Shown here: one piece after another, positions 16,209 to 24,892 of the stretch
Position numbering within the stretch: position 1 is the first letter of the stretch
How the letters are laid out: the number at the start of each line of letters is the position of its first letter
NCBI GenBank assembly: GCA_040754815.1
Contig: JBFMBX010000007.1
Span: forward strand, 1 to 64,000
DNA: 64,000 bases
Direction of reading: 5' to 3'
DNA from: Bellilinea sp040754815
GTDB lineage: Bacteria; Chloroflexota; Anaerolineae; Anaerolineales; Anaerolineaceae
The notes under the pieces: generated by a model
The model's database searches: none
What the model was told of the DNA's origin: nothing
What the model saw: the letters and a program-made list of their open reading frames with translations, nothing else
Translations under genes and position numbers: made by a program

Positions 16209-17270
16209 TTATTCATCATGCTCATGACGATGGTGGATATCCGGCATGTGGGGGTGAGTATGAGAGACTCTCTCGTGGGTGTGAAGATGGGAATGCTTTC
16301 GAGGGACTATCCCTTCATGTTCGTGTCCGTGATGACCATCATCGTGAGTGTGGGCATGTTCATGAATGACCATTTCATGAACATGGGGATGTTCATGCTC
16401 ATCATTCACCAGCAATAACGCCCCCATCACCATCAAAGGCAGTGAAACAAAAAATAACCCGTTGGGTAATTCCCGAAATATCAGAATGGATAAAATGATG
16501 CCCGCAATGGGAGCGGTGCTGAATAAGGTGCTGGTGCGGGCTGCTCCAAGGCCGCGCATTGCCTGAATGAATAACACAATACTCGCCCCATAAGATAGGC
16601 TGCCCAATACCAAAGCCTTCAAAATAACTTCCCACGAAGGAAGATGATTTCCTGAAACCACGGCCATCACCAACGAAAAACTTCCCGCCACCAGTCCTTT
16701 TACAGTCACAATCGTAACAGGATCTTTAGCCGAAATGTTACGGGTGAAATTATTATCCATTCCCCACAAAACGCAGGCTGCCAGAATCCCCACCGCCCCA
16801 ACGGAAAGACCCCATTCGGCCTGAGGGTTTATGGTAAGAATAACACTCCCTATGGTAATGAACGCAATCGCCCACCCTGCACGACGGCTGATGGACTCTC
16901 TAAACACAAAAAAAGCAATCAAACTCGTGGCTACCCCTTCAAAATTTAAAAGCAAAGAGGCCGTAGCCGCCGGGGTGTTCTTCAAACTGAACAGCAAGAG
17001 AATGGGTGCAGCAACCCCGCCCGCTAAAACCGCTCCGGCAAGCCATTTCAAATCGGCTTTTTCAAGCCGGGCTTCATCATTCCTTTGTCGAACAACGCGC
17101 TGGTACAGTTTCAATCCCAATAAACCACTGCCGCTGCCCAGATACAAAAAAGCCGCAAGCGGAAGGGGATCGATTTCACCCAACAGATATTTTGCCAGAG
17201 GCGCACTCGCCCCAAACAAAAGGGCAGCAGTCAAGGCTTGAATAATGAACGGGATATGCCTTCGATTCAT
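16209..17270 (-). CDS. EamA/DMT-family transporter with histidine-rich C-terminal tail
   Basis: A 353-aa drug/metabolite-transporter protein with about ten hydrophobic helices in two EamA repeats (residues about 8-140 and 150-285): ALLFGASAPLAKYLLGEIDP in the first, WGMDNNFTRNISAKDPVTIV in the second. After residue about 287 the protein becomes a soluble tail of roughly 65 residues with about 23 histidines plus Asp/Glu, a composition typical of Zn/Ni/Co-binding segments. Ordinary EamA proteins end after the tenth helix. The family exports diverse small molecules; the tail suggests metal sensing or metal export, but this is inference. It stands alone with no close co-directional partner. Confidence 0.85.
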   Translation of the reverse strand: MNRRHIPFIIQALTAALLFGASAPLAKYLLGEIDPLPLAAFLYLGSGSGLLGLKLYQRVVRQRNDEARLEKADLKWLAGAVLAGGVAAPILLLFSLKNTPAATASLLLNFEGVATSLIAFFVFRESISRRAGWAIAFITIGSVILTINPQAEWGLSVGAVGILAACVLWGMDNNFTRNISAKDPVTIVTVKGLVAGSFSLVMAVVSGNHLPSWEVILKALVLGSLSYGASIVLFIQAMRGLGAARTSTLFSTAPIAGIILSILIFRELPNGLFFVSLPLMVMGALLLVNDEHEHPHVHEMVIHEHAHTHDDGHHGHEHEGIVPRKHSHLHTHERVSHTHPHMPDIHHRHEHDE

Positions 17271-17516
17271 AAAGATTTATTCGCACCTTCCTGGTCTGAG
17301 TTACACAGTAAAGCCAGCCATAGAATCGCTCAGAGTATCAACCCTCGAACTTCACCTCGCTGATCAGAATATTAAACTGCTTTCGGGATGGTACGGCGGT
17401 CAGGCATTATTGTCCGATCCATACCCACCACCCCGAAGCATTTGTCAGAGAAGGAAAGTATGATGGGTTTAAATTCTATCAGGTTTTAGAATTCAACCGG
17501 GTTTCTGGTGTTTTCG

Positions 17517-18434
17517 TCACGGCAGCGTATAACCGGCTGCCAGCAAGATCTCATACCACTCTTCTCGCGTGAGATTCACCTCAGCGGCTTTCACGCTGTC
17601 TTTCAACCGCTGCGAGTTGGTTGTGCCGATCACCGGCTGCATTTTGGCCGGGTGGCGCAGCAGCCACGCAATGGCAATGGTGGTGTTGGAAACACCATAG
17701 CGAGCGGCAATTTCATTGATCTTTTTATTAAGGGTGGGGAATTTTTCATTATCCAGAAACACGCCATCAAAGAAACCATACAGGAAAGGCGACCACGGCT
17801 GAATGGTGATCTCATGCAGGCGGCAGTAATCCAGCACACTGCCATCCCGATCAATTGCCGTATCGGTTAACATATTGACGTGCATACCATTGGCAATCAT
17901 GTTGGCGTGCATGATGCTCAACTGCAACTGATTAGCAACGATGGGCTGTTTGACATATTTTTTCAATAATTCAATTTGCATCGGCTTGTGATTGGATACG
18001 CCGAAGTGTTTTACTTTCCCCTGCGATTGCAAAATATCGAACGCTTCCGCCACTTCTTCCGGCTCTACCAGCGCATCCGGGCGGTGCAGCAGCAGTACAT
18101 CCAGATAATCGGTGCGCAGGCGTTTGAGACTGCCATCCACCGCGTTGAGAATGTGTTGTTTGGAAAAATCGTAGCGCCCTTCACGAATGCCGCATTTGGA
18201 TTGTAAGATGATCTTTTCGCGCACATCGTCGTTCATGTGAATTGCTTTCGCAAAAATTTCCTCGCAGGCGCCGCCGCCGTAAATATCGGCATGATCAAAA
18301 AAGTACGCCCCCAGATCAAGGGCGGTTTGAACGAACTGCTCGGCTTGTTTTGGCTGGAGTTGATTGATGCGCATACAGCCAACGGCTACCACCGGCACTT
18401 CCAGATCACTGACTCCCAGTCTGATTTTTCTCAT
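17517..18434 (-). CDS. Aldo/keto reductase (YdhF-like)
   Basis: A 305-aa NADPH-dependent aldo/keto reductase with a TIM-barrel fold. The catalytic tetrad is visible as Asp and Tyr in FFDHADIYGGG (near residues 48-56), Lys in ILQSKCGI, and His in LLLHRPDAL. The pattern KHFGVSNHKPMQIELL and the C-terminal VIGTTNSQRLKDSVKAA place it with E. coli YdhF-type oxidoreductases. Physiological substrate unknown. A 246-bp gap without a supported gene follows it, before the DMT transporter. Confidence 0.9.
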   Translation of the reverse strand: MRKIRLGVSDLEVPVVAVGCMRINQLQPKQAEQFVQTALDLGAYFFDHADIYGGGACEEIFAKAIHMNDDVREKIILQSKCGIREGRYDFSKQHILNAVDGSLKRLRTDYLDVLLLHRPDALVEPEEVAEAFDILQSQGKVKHFGVSNHKPMQIELLKKYVKQPIVANQLQLSIMHANMIANGMHVNMLTDTAIDRDGSVLDYCRLHEITIQPWSPFLYGFFDGVFLDNEKFPTLNKKINEIAARYGVSNTTIAIAWLLRHPAKMQPVIGTTNSQRLKDSVKAAEVNLTREEWYEILLAAGYTLP

Positions 18435-18555
18435 TTTTTCACCTCTCCCAGTTCTTCAAAAGAATTTTGGATTGTTCAACTGAATTTATATAAATATACA
18501 TCACCGTGATACCGCCCCAATAACTTCACCTGCAACCGCAATATTTATATTTATT

Positions 18556-18930
18556 TTAACCCTTCACATAGGATAGCTTCTCGCAAATCAGCCCGTTTCT
18601 CACGCGGAACACATCCACCCCGCGCACATGACCGCTGTTCCCCTGCTCATCCGTCCAAAAGTATTTCCAGCGCATCACGCAGCGCTCGCCCATGCCAAAA
18701 ATCTCTTCCACTTCAATGCGCGCCTGTGGGGATTGGACGAAGAATTCTTCCCAAAAGCGGCGCACCGCTTCTTTTCCTTTGTAAGCTGTGCCGTCAGGCG
18801 GAGGATATGTGTTTTCAAAGAGGCAGTCATCACTCATCTTCTCCATCATTGCCGGCACATCGTGCCGATTGAATGCCTCGTTAAACGCCAGCACCACTCG
18901 CATGGCAGTTTCGATCTTCTCCAGTTTCAC
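18556..18930 (-). CDS. NTF2-like/SnoaL-like protein
   Basis: A 124-aa single-domain protein of the nuclear-transport-factor-2-like fold: VVLAFNEAFNRHDVPAMMEKM at the start, YKGKEAVRRFWEEFFVQSP in the middle, and CVMRWKYFWTDEQGNSGHVR followed by GVDVFRVRNGLICEKLSYV at the end. Such proteins bind small hydrophobic ligands or act as isomerases or cyclases; no function can be assigned. It follows the NTPase gene by 22 nt as the last gene of the PadR/ABC transporter operon. Confidence 0.8.
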   Translation of the reverse strand: MKLEKIETAMRVVLAFNEAFNRHDVPAMMEKMSDDCLFENTYPPPDGTAYKGKEAVRRFWEEFFVQSPQARIEVEEIFGMGERCVMRWKYFWTDEQGNSGHVRGVDVFRVRNGLICEKLSYVKG

Positions 18931-18952
18931 GGCAAACCTCCTGCTTTACGAT

Positions 18953-19444
18953 TTATTGTATCGTATTTCGCACCGTAATCACCGCCTGCGGCTGCCATTT
19001 TTCGGCATAGGGCAAGAGCGAAGGGCGCACAACCACCATCGCCAGCCGATAAGCCCGTGAGGCAATCGCCTCCAGCGCAGCCACCCAGCCCTTTCCCTGT
19101 AATAGCTCCAAAGGGCCGATTTCGTCCACAATCAGCAGGTCACAAGGCAAGGCCTGCTGAAACACCGTATTGCCCCACTCCATTGTTTCGGTTTCGAACT
19201 GCCATTCGCGGGTGTGAATCAGGGCACTATCCTCCGTTTGACGGCGGGTTGCCAGCCGCCGGCGTTCGCCGCTGCGCACATCTACCGCCTCGATGGCCAC
19301 CTTTTGCCCATTTTCAAATACCCCCGGGCTGACGATTCCGGCAGCATTCCAACCGGCCTGCCGGGCTAATTCTAAAAATTGCTGGCACCAGCGCGTTTTA
19401 CCGGCACCAATCTCCCCGGTAACGATCCACAAATCACCCGTCAT
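18953..19444 (-). CDS. Small P-loop NTPase (THEP1-like)
   Basis: A 163-aa P-loop protein with Walker A GEIGAGKTRW at residues 10-19 and Walker B LLIVDEIGPLEL near residue 107, the hallmark of the THEP1 nucleoside-triphosphatase family. The middle AGIVSPGVFENGQKVAIEAV is typical. It starts 8 nt after the ATP-binding gene of the FecCD-type importer. Members of this family hydrolyse NTPs slowly in vitro; in bacteria they are often found next to metal or molybdate/tungstate uptake genes. A cofactor or metal-handling role is inferred from position only. Confidence 0.8.
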   Translation of the reverse strand: MTGDLWIVTGEIGAGKTRWCQQFLELARQAGWNAAGIVSPGVFENGQKVAIEAVDVRSGERRRLATRRQTEDSALIHTREWQFETETMEWGNTVFQQALPCDLLIVDEIGPLELLQGKGWVAALEAIASRAYRLAMVVVRPSLLPYAEKWQPQAVITVRNTIQ

Positions 19445-19452
19445 TTACCGCC

Positions 19453-20235
19453 TCATGCCCACGTCAAGTAACGGTGGCCATCGAACCGGTGCACCTGCAC
19501 CGGTATACCATAAACCTCACTCAGCCGTCCATCGTCCCACATCTCATCCAGTGTTCCGCTGGAGAGTACCTGCCCGCCGCGCATCAACACCACATGATCG
19601 GCCAGTGCGGCCACCACCTCCGGCTCGTGAGAGGTGAACAAAATGGTCGTGCCGCCCACAACCAGATTTTGCAAACAGGCAACCAGCCGTTTTTTGTTGC
19701 TCAAATCGAGGTGGGAGGTGGGTTCATCCAAAAGCAACAGATCGGCCTGCTGAGCCAGCGCCCGCGCCACCAGCAGTAGTTGAAATTCACCACCGCTCAA
19801 GGATTGCACCGTCCGCTCCACCAACGGCAGCAACCCCACTGTTTCCAGTGCTTTACGGGCAATTTCAATATCAGCGGCTGAGGGCATTTCCAGAGGTGAA
19901 AGGTGCGGGGCTCTGCCTAAAAGCACATATTCCAGCAGGGTATAAGAAAATGGATTGGTTTCGCGCTGCGGCACGAGCGCCACTTTGCGCCCCAATTCCT
20001 GACGGCTGTAATCAGCCAACGGGCGTCCCTCCAGCCAGATTTGTCCGGACTGCGGTTGAAAGCGGCCGTAAGCCAGCCGCAGCAGCGTGGTTTTGCCGGC
20101 GCCGTTCGGGCCCAAAATGGCCGTCACCCGACCGCGCTGCACGGTTAAATTCAGACCCTGCAAAGCCTGTTGAGCAGCATCGGGATAACGATAAACCACA
20201 TTTTCGAAGCGCAGGATTGCCTCATTCATCGTCAC
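19453..20235 (-). CDS. FecE/BtuD-type ABC transporter ATP-binding protein
   Basis: A 260-aa ATPase of the iron-siderophore/cobalamin/molybdate importer class. Walker A GPNGAGKTT is near residue 40, the Q-loop in VALVPQRETNPF, signature LSGGEFQLLLVARAL, Walker B LLLLDEPTSHLDLS, and H-loop FTSHEPEVV. It overlaps the permease gene by 4 bp. It powers uptake through the dimeric FecCD-type channel. The substrate cannot be read from the ATPase. Confidence 0.93.
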   Translation of the reverse strand: MTMNEAILRFENVVYRYPDAAQQALQGLNLTVQRGRVTAILGPNGAGKTTLLRLAYGRFQPQSGQIWLEGRPLADYSRQELGRKVALVPQRETNPFSYTLLEYVLLGRAPHLSPLEMPSAADIEIARKALETVGLLPLVERTVQSLSGGEFQLLLVARALAQQADLLLLDEPTSHLDLSNKKRLVACLQNLVVGGTTILFTSHEPEVVAALADHVVLMRGGQVLSSGTLDEMWDDGRLSEVYGIPVQVHRFDGHRYLTWA

Positions 20236-21281
20236 ACCTTTAAGGTACGGCGCGTCATCAGGATGAGAAAACCCAGCGCACCCAGCAGCGAAGTCAACAC
20301 GCCCAGAGGAATTTCACCCGCGCTGATCGTGCGCGCCAGATTGTCACAAATCATCATGAAAATACCTCCGAGCAGAAAAGCCGTCGGCAGACCGTCACGG
20401 GCATCCGCCCCGCTGAATCGGCGCGCCAGTTGCGGCACCAGCAGCCCTACCCAGCCAATCAACCCGCTGATGGAGATGGAAGCGGCGGTGACCGCTACCG
20501 CCATAAACAGCACCAGCAGCCGTTCGCGGTTTGCGGCCACTCCCAGCGAAAATACCACCTCATCATCCAGCGCCAGCAGGTTCAACCGCCAGCGCATCAG
20601 CCACAACACCAGCAGACCCAGGCTGATGAGTGGCAACACCGAAAGCACCGCTTGCCAGGTAATACTCCACAAGCCCCCCAGCAGCCAGAAGGTAATATCC
20701 GGCAATTGCCGCAACGGATCGGCCAGATACTTAATCAGCCCAACACCGGAAGAAAACAACGCTGAAACGGCAATACCCGCCAGCAGTAAACGCAGCACCC
20801 AGCCGCCATAGCGTACCCGCCTTGCCAGCAGATAGGAAAGACACAGTCCGGCCAGCCCAAAAATCACAGCGCTGATTTGCACCTGCCAGCCCGCCCCGCC
20901 CATGGTAAGGATCGTCAGGGCAGCCCCGAACGCAGCCGCCTGCGAAACGCCCAAAAAACCCGGCTCTACCAACGGGTTGGCAAACACCATCTGCATCACC
21001 ATGCCGGCCCCCGCCAGACTCATACCGATCAGTACAGAGGCAATCAGGCGCGGCAGACGCAGGTTGAAAACCAATCGCTGGGCCAGCGGGTCTTCAGCCA
21101 GTTGAGCGGGAGTGATCAACCCCACCTGAGGATAGCGGCCGAGGAACAACGAAAGAGCAAAAACCACCAGCAGCAGGATCGTCAACCCCAACAAACGGCG
21201 GCGGCTGCGCGTGCGGCTGGCTGATTTTGCAGCCGCTGCGGAAATATTAGGCTGACTGCCGGCAGAGCGAGCCACATTCAC
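20232..21281 (-). CDS. FecCD-family ABC transporter permease
   Basis: A 349-aa FecCD-type permease with about 9-10 transmembrane helices after a basic N-terminus. Motifs are LRLPRLIASVLIGMSLAGAG near residue 75, NPLVEPGFLGVSQAAAFGA, ISGLIGWVGLLVPQLARRFS and the C-terminal ISAGEIPLGVLTSLLGALGF. Usual transported substrates are Fe(III)-siderophores, heme, cobalamin, or molybdate/tungstate. It overlaps its binding protein and ATPase genes by 4 bp each, so the three are translationally coupled. Confidence 0.93.
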   Translation of the reverse strand: MNVARSAGSQPNISAAAAKSASRTRSRRRLLGLTILLLVVFALSLFLGRYPQVGLITPAQLAEDPLAQRLVFNLRLPRLIASVLIGMSLAGAGMVMQMVFANPLVEPGFLGVSQAAAFGAALTILTMGGAGWQVQISAVIFGLAGLCLSYLLARRVRYGGWVLRLLLAGIAVSALFSSGVGLIKYLADPLRQLPDITFWLLGGLWSITWQAVLSVLPLISLGLLVLWLMRWRLNLLALDDEVVFSLGVAANRERLLVLFMAVAVTAASISISGLIGWVGLLVPQLARRFSGADARDGLPTAFLLGGIFMMICDNLARTISAGEIPLGVLTSLLGALGFLILMTRRTLKV

Positions 21282-22450
21282 GGTTGAATGCCTTTCAAAA
21301 TGGGTTGGATTTTCTGTTCAAAAACAGCTGCATCCAATCCGTAAAGTTCTTCAAAAAATTGTTGTGCCTCCCCAATCAAATCCAAATCCGCAAAAGCCTG
21401 CGGATGCAGTTGAGCCGCCAGATAACGCAGACCCAAAATCCAGCGCGTATCTGGTTGATCCCACGAGTAAAAATCTTTGGGGAAAGGATACAGGTGGCCT
21501 TCCTGCACGGCGCGCAAAGCCTGCCATTGGGCGTCCTGTTTCAGGTTTTCAACCACCTGTTCGGGGTTGGCGGTGTAGGAAATAATGAAAATCCGATCGG
21601 CGTCCCAGCTGGCCACCTGCTCCAGGTTGACCTTCGTCCAGCCGCTGGCCAGTTCGATATCCGTCCAGACCGGCACCCCGCCGGCCAGTTCGGTCATGAT
21701 GGTTTGCAGCCAGTTTTTAGGGGCTACGTTGAAAGCCACCTGCCCATCACGGTCGGAATAATAAAGCAGCAGTACCCGCGGTTTCTGCCCGGCGCTTAAA
21801 CCGGTCAGCGCCTGATTGACCTCATCGAGATGCCGCTGATAAAACTTCCAAACTTCTTCGGCGCGCTGAGGATTACCAAACAGGATGCCCAGCGTTTGCA
21901 GATCTCGCCGGAATTCGTCGGGGGTTTCCATCGAAAGGTAAACCAGTGGAATGCCCAGTGCTTCCAGCGAGTTTCCCAGCGTTTCCTGCATATAGGGCTT
22001 GAGAATCACCACATCCGGCCGGGCGGTGACCACCTGTTCAGCGCCGACATTGGTTTCAAAGGCAATTTTTTCGGGCAGGCGCTCATCCACCAGCACCAGA
22101 AAATCGCCATCCGGCGATTGAGCAGTGCGTGAAACGGCCACCACCCGCTCCAACGATTCGGGGAAGAGATACACGGCATCCGCCAGCAAAGCCACGCCGC
22201 GCCCCGCAACAACAACACGCTGGGGCAGCTGCGGGAAAGTTACGACTCGCCCCAGAGCATCGGTGACGGTGACCGATGATTCAGCCATTGCGGTGGGTTG
22301 TTCGGTGGCAGGCAAGGGAGTTTCAGCAGGCAGCTCCGCGGCAGGGCCGGCAGAAGGAGCTGCCGTCGGACTTTTCACCACATTTTGTTGCTGGCAGGCA
22401 GCCAGCAACACCAAAATCACAATCAAACTTAACCATGCTTTAATGTTCAT
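21278..22450 (-). CDS. FecB/BtuF-type substrate-binding lipoprotein
   Basis: A 390-aa lipoprotein with lipobox LLAAC (Cys near residue 19), a Pro/Ala/Glu/Thr linker to about residue 60, then a class III helical-backbone binding fold: VTVTDALGRVVTFPQLPQRV, EQVVTARPDVVILKP, and TKVNLEQVASWDADRIFII. The start at 22450 is chosen because GGAGG sits 11 nt upstream; the in-frame ATG at 22468 overlaps that GGAGG. The substrate could be a siderophore, corrinoid or oxyanion. The tungsten-type AOR encoded in the same window makes tungstate conceivable but unproven. Confidence 0.88.
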   Translation of the reverse strand: MNIKAWLSLIVILVLLAACQQQNVVKSPTAAPSAGPAAELPAETPLPATEQPTAMAESSVTVTDALGRVVTFPQLPQRVVVAGRGVALLADAVYLFPESLERVVAVSRTAQSPDGDFLVLVDERLPEKIAFETNVGAEQVVTARPDVVILKPYMQETLGNSLEALGIPLVYLSMETPDEFRRDLQTLGILFGNPQRAEEVWKFYQRHLDEVNQALTGLSAGQKPRVLLLYYSDRDGQVAFNVAPKNWLQTIMTELAGGVPVWTDIELASGWTKVNLEQVASWDADRIFIISYTANPEQVVENLKQDAQWQALRAVQEGHLYPFPKDFYSWDQPDTRWILGLRYLAAQLHPQAFADLDLIGEAQQFFEELYGLDAAVFEQKIQPILKGIQP

Positions 22451-22470
22451 TATTTCGCAAGCCTCCATTC

Positions 22471-23016
22471 TCAGTTAAATGATTTATCGAACCATTTCAG
22501 TAAAGCCTGCACCTGATGCAAGCGCATTTCACAGGCCATACGGTTATAGGTTTGTTCGGCAGGGATGCGGTTTAATTGTTCCTCCAGGCGCCGCAGTCCT
22601 TCTTGAATGACGGCCCGCTGGCTGTTAATAACCTCGCTCACCTGTTGCGGATTCAGGCGATTCAAAATATACAAACGCGCCGGCAGTTCCAGCCGGATGA
22701 CCTGCACACTGCACGGGCTGGGGGTGGTCAACCACTTCATCACCTGCTGACGGCCGGCATCCGTCAGGGTAAACAGACGGCGCGGCAGACCGCGTTGGGA
22801 GGCTGTTTGCGAGCTGGTTACCCAGCCGCGCGCTTCTAACCGCTTGAGGGTGGCATATAACTGGCTCTGGCTCAATCGCCAGATCTGATTCAATTCCTGC
22901 TTGAGAATGCGATTGAGCTGGTAACCATCGTGGCTGGTTTCCAGCAATAAACCCAACAACAGGTTTTCCGGCGTAAAACTTCGAATTGAGGGAGAAGAAC
23001 CATTACCGGGATTCAT
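22471..23016 (-). CDS. PadR-family transcriptional regulator
   Basis: A protein of about 181 aa with an N-terminal PadR winged helix (NLLLGLLLETSHDGYQLNRI, then LSQSQLYATLKRLEARGWV) and a C-terminal helical dimerisation part. PadR proteins usually repress neighbouring genes in response to small molecules or metals. It is the first gene of the operon with the FecCD-type importer. The ATG at 23016 is used; an in-frame TTG at 23028 almost coincides with the predicted transcription start. An inverted repeat within its promoter is a likely autoregulatory site. Confidence 0.88.
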   Translation of the reverse strand: MNPGNGSSPSIRSFTPENLLLGLLLETSHDGYQLNRILKQELNQIWRLSQSQLYATLKRLEARGWVTSSQTASQRGLPRRLFTLTDAGRQQVMKWLTTPSPCSVQVIRLELPARLYILNRLNPQQVSEVINSQRAVIQEGLRRLEEQLNRIPAEQTYNRMACEMRLHQVQALLKWFDKSFN

Positions 23017-23033
23017 AAACTGACTCAATGAGT

Positions 23034-23061
23034 ATTATAAAACTTACCGGGTAATGTGCAA
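23034..23061 (-). promoter_or_regulatory. Promoter of the padR-ABC operon with internal palindrome
   Basis: The minus strand shows -35 TTGCAC (23061-23056) and -10 TATAAT (23039-23034) with a 16-bp spacer. The spacer holds the palindrome TTACCCGGTAA (centred near 23049), and CATTACCGGG recurs at 23001-23010 inside the start of the gene. A regulator bound there would block polymerase, so this is a good PadR operator candidate. The predicted start near 23027 leaves only about 11 nt before the ATG. Confidence 0.6.
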
Positions 23062-23344
23062 CAGGCTTTCTTCACCTCCCAAGCGTGACTTTCGACATGC
23101 CAAACCGAAGGCACGGTCTGGATCGGGCGCTAACCTCTTTTGTAACCTTTATGTCACCTCCACCCCGGCTGCCGATTTTGCCGGGGATTACCACACCGCC
23201 CGACAGCAACTCATTCTGACGGTTTACCAACTTGTGTTTTGAATTTCTTATCCCGCATTCCCTTTATGTTAGAATGAATGCAAGATAAATCTGCTATTCT
23301 CTTCCTATTTTGACCAATCCTGATACTCACATGGGGGGTGGAAT

Positions 23345-24247
23345 ATGAACCTTACCAAAGCATTTCCCCGCTTCTTAATCGGCGCGGCAGTTGCCGTTCT
23401 CTTGATAATCGTGGGGTTTTGGATAATTGCAAACCAGATTCCGAACTGGGGAAGCACCCCTCAAGAGGTAAACCTTGCCCTGCCGGGTGACGAATTGATT
23501 CCCTCGCCCGACCTGATCTGGAATCATGCCATTACCATTCATGCCCGCCCGGAACAGATTTACCCCTGGCTGGTGCAGATGGGGGATTCGCGCGCCGCTT
23601 TTTATTCGATCACTTTCATTGAGAATTTGTTTTGCATGACCAGCGGCGAGTGCCGCTACGTCAACGCCAATCGCATTCACGATGAATGGCAGAACCCCGC
23701 ACGCGGCGAACAGGGCATCATCATGAATTATCTGGTGATTCACGATTACAAACCGTCCGAATTCGTGCTGGCACGGAACACACCTGCACTGCCGCTGCAG
23801 TGGTCGTGGTTGTGGTATGTCTATCCCCTCGATGAAAATTCATCCCGGCTGATCGTCCGTCACCGCATTGATTTACCGGAAGAAATACCGGCAGGCATGT
23901 TCAATTTGATCATGAACGCCGGATATGTCATGGAACGCTCCATGATGCTGGGCATTCGCGAACGCGCCGAAGGACACATTTCCTCTCCGCTTGCAGAACC
24001 GGTGGGAGCATTGATCTGGCTGCTGGTCTTTGCCTCCGGCGTGATTGCCGCAATTCATTTTATCCGCATCCCCTTGGGGTATCATGCGCTTGGTGTCGGC
24101 GCAGAAGCCATCCTCATTCTTTTCATCCTGACCTTTATTCAGCCCCCATTCTGGCTGCGGTGGATTTTATTATTGCTGGTCGTAAGCGGAGTCATCATCA
24201 TTTACCGGCAAAAAAGAAAATTTCTCAACAACAATTCTCACGCCTGA
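23345..24247 (+). CDS. Membrane-anchored SRPBCC-like protein
   Basis: A 300-aa protein with an N-terminal transmembrane helix (residues about 11-31), a soluble START/SRPBCC-like region (ITIHARPEQIYPWLVQMGD is the classic opening of that fold; LPLQWSWLWYVYPLDENSS and RLIVRHRIDLP are later strands) and about two to three C-terminal hydrophobic helices (from about 215). SRPBCC domains bind hydrophobic ligands; no specific role is known. The cell-envelope location is inferred from the helices. Transcribed away from the padR operon, with GGGGG and AT-rich sequence before the ATG. Confidence 0.75.
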   Translation: MNLTKAFPRFLIGAAVAVLLIIVGFWIIANQIPNWGSTPQEVNLALPGDELIPSPDLIWNHAITIHARPEQIYPWLVQMGDSRAAFYSITFIENLFCMTSGECRYVNANRIHDEWQNPARGEQGIIMNYLVIHDYKPSEFVLARNTPALPLQWSWLWYVYPLDENSSRLIVRHRIDLPEEIPAGMFNLIMNAGYVMERSMMLGIRERAEGHISSPLAEPVGALIWLLVFASGVIAAIHFIRIPLGYHALGVGAEAILILFILTFIQPPFWLRWILLLLVVSGVIIIYRQKRKFLNNNSHA

Positions 24248-24348
24248 CATCTGGTTGAGAGGGCAGGCCGGCGGCGGCTTGAATCTCCAATCATTTGTGA
24301 TAAGATTCATCCGGATTATTCCATCTTATAATTTGAGGAGGGAGCAAC

Positions 24349-24798
24349 ATGGATGAATTTATGCAGGCCGCCTACGAGGAAGCCAGACAGGGTTACCGTG
24401 AAGGGGGTATCCCTATCGGTTCAGTGCTGGTACTGGATGGCAAAATCATCGGACGGGGACACAACCGCCGCGTGCAGCGCGGCAGCCCGATTTTACATGC
24501 CGAAATGGACGCGCTGGAAAATGCCGGCCGGCTGGCGCCGGAAGAATACCGCCGCGCTACCATCTACACCACCCTCTCTCCCTGTGATATGTGCAGCGGC
24601 GCTATTTTGTTATATAAAATTCCGCGGGTGGTCATTGGCGAAAATCAGACTTTTCTCGGCGCGGAGGAACTGCTTAAATCGCGCGGGGTAGAACTGGTCG
24701 TTTTGAATGAACCGCAGCTCATCCAGATGATGCAGGACTTTATCGCCGAAAAACCGGAATTATGGTACGAGGATATCGGCCATTGCATCGAGTGCTGA
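24349..24798 (+). CDS. Cytosine deaminase of the yeast Fcy1 type
   Basis: A 149-aa zinc-dependent deaminase that closely resembles yeast cytosine deaminase along its whole length. Matching features are AYEEARQGYREGGIPIGSVL, the zinc/catalytic motifs LHAEMDALENAGR and TTLSPCDMCSGAIL, IPRVVIGENQTF, and the C-terminal WYEDIG. Fcy1-type enzymes convert cytosine to uracil; bacterial CodA is an unrelated amidohydrolase. The C-terminus differs from TadA, so it should not be taken as the tRNA adenosine deaminase. A GAGGAGGGAG site lies just ahead of the ATG. Confidence 0.85.
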   Translation: MDEFMQAAYEEARQGYREGGIPIGSVLVLDGKIIGRGHNRRVQRGSPILHAEMDALENAGRLAPEEYRRATIYTTLSPCDMCSGAILLYKIPRVVIGENQTFLGAEELLKSRGVELVVLNEPQLIQMMQDFIAEKPELWYEDIGHCIEC

Positions 24799-24892
24799 AG
24801 CGGCTTTTTTGCAACTTTTAGGCCTCTTTTGCGTAAATAATGATGTAATCCGTAATTCAATTACAAAATTCGCAAAAGAGGAAAAGGAAAAA

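Noticed and set aside
17320..17560. Plus-strand frame containing a peptide-like stretch ending GKYDGFKFYQVLEFNR
   Set aside because: It has no start codon, overlaps the 3' end of the aldo/keto reductase gene, and no family could be recognised; at most a gene remnant.
22451..22468. Longer N-terminus of the metal-type binding lipoprotein
   Set aside because: The first ATG overlaps the GGAGG that serves the ATG at 22450, and the extra residues would sit ahead of a normal signal peptide.
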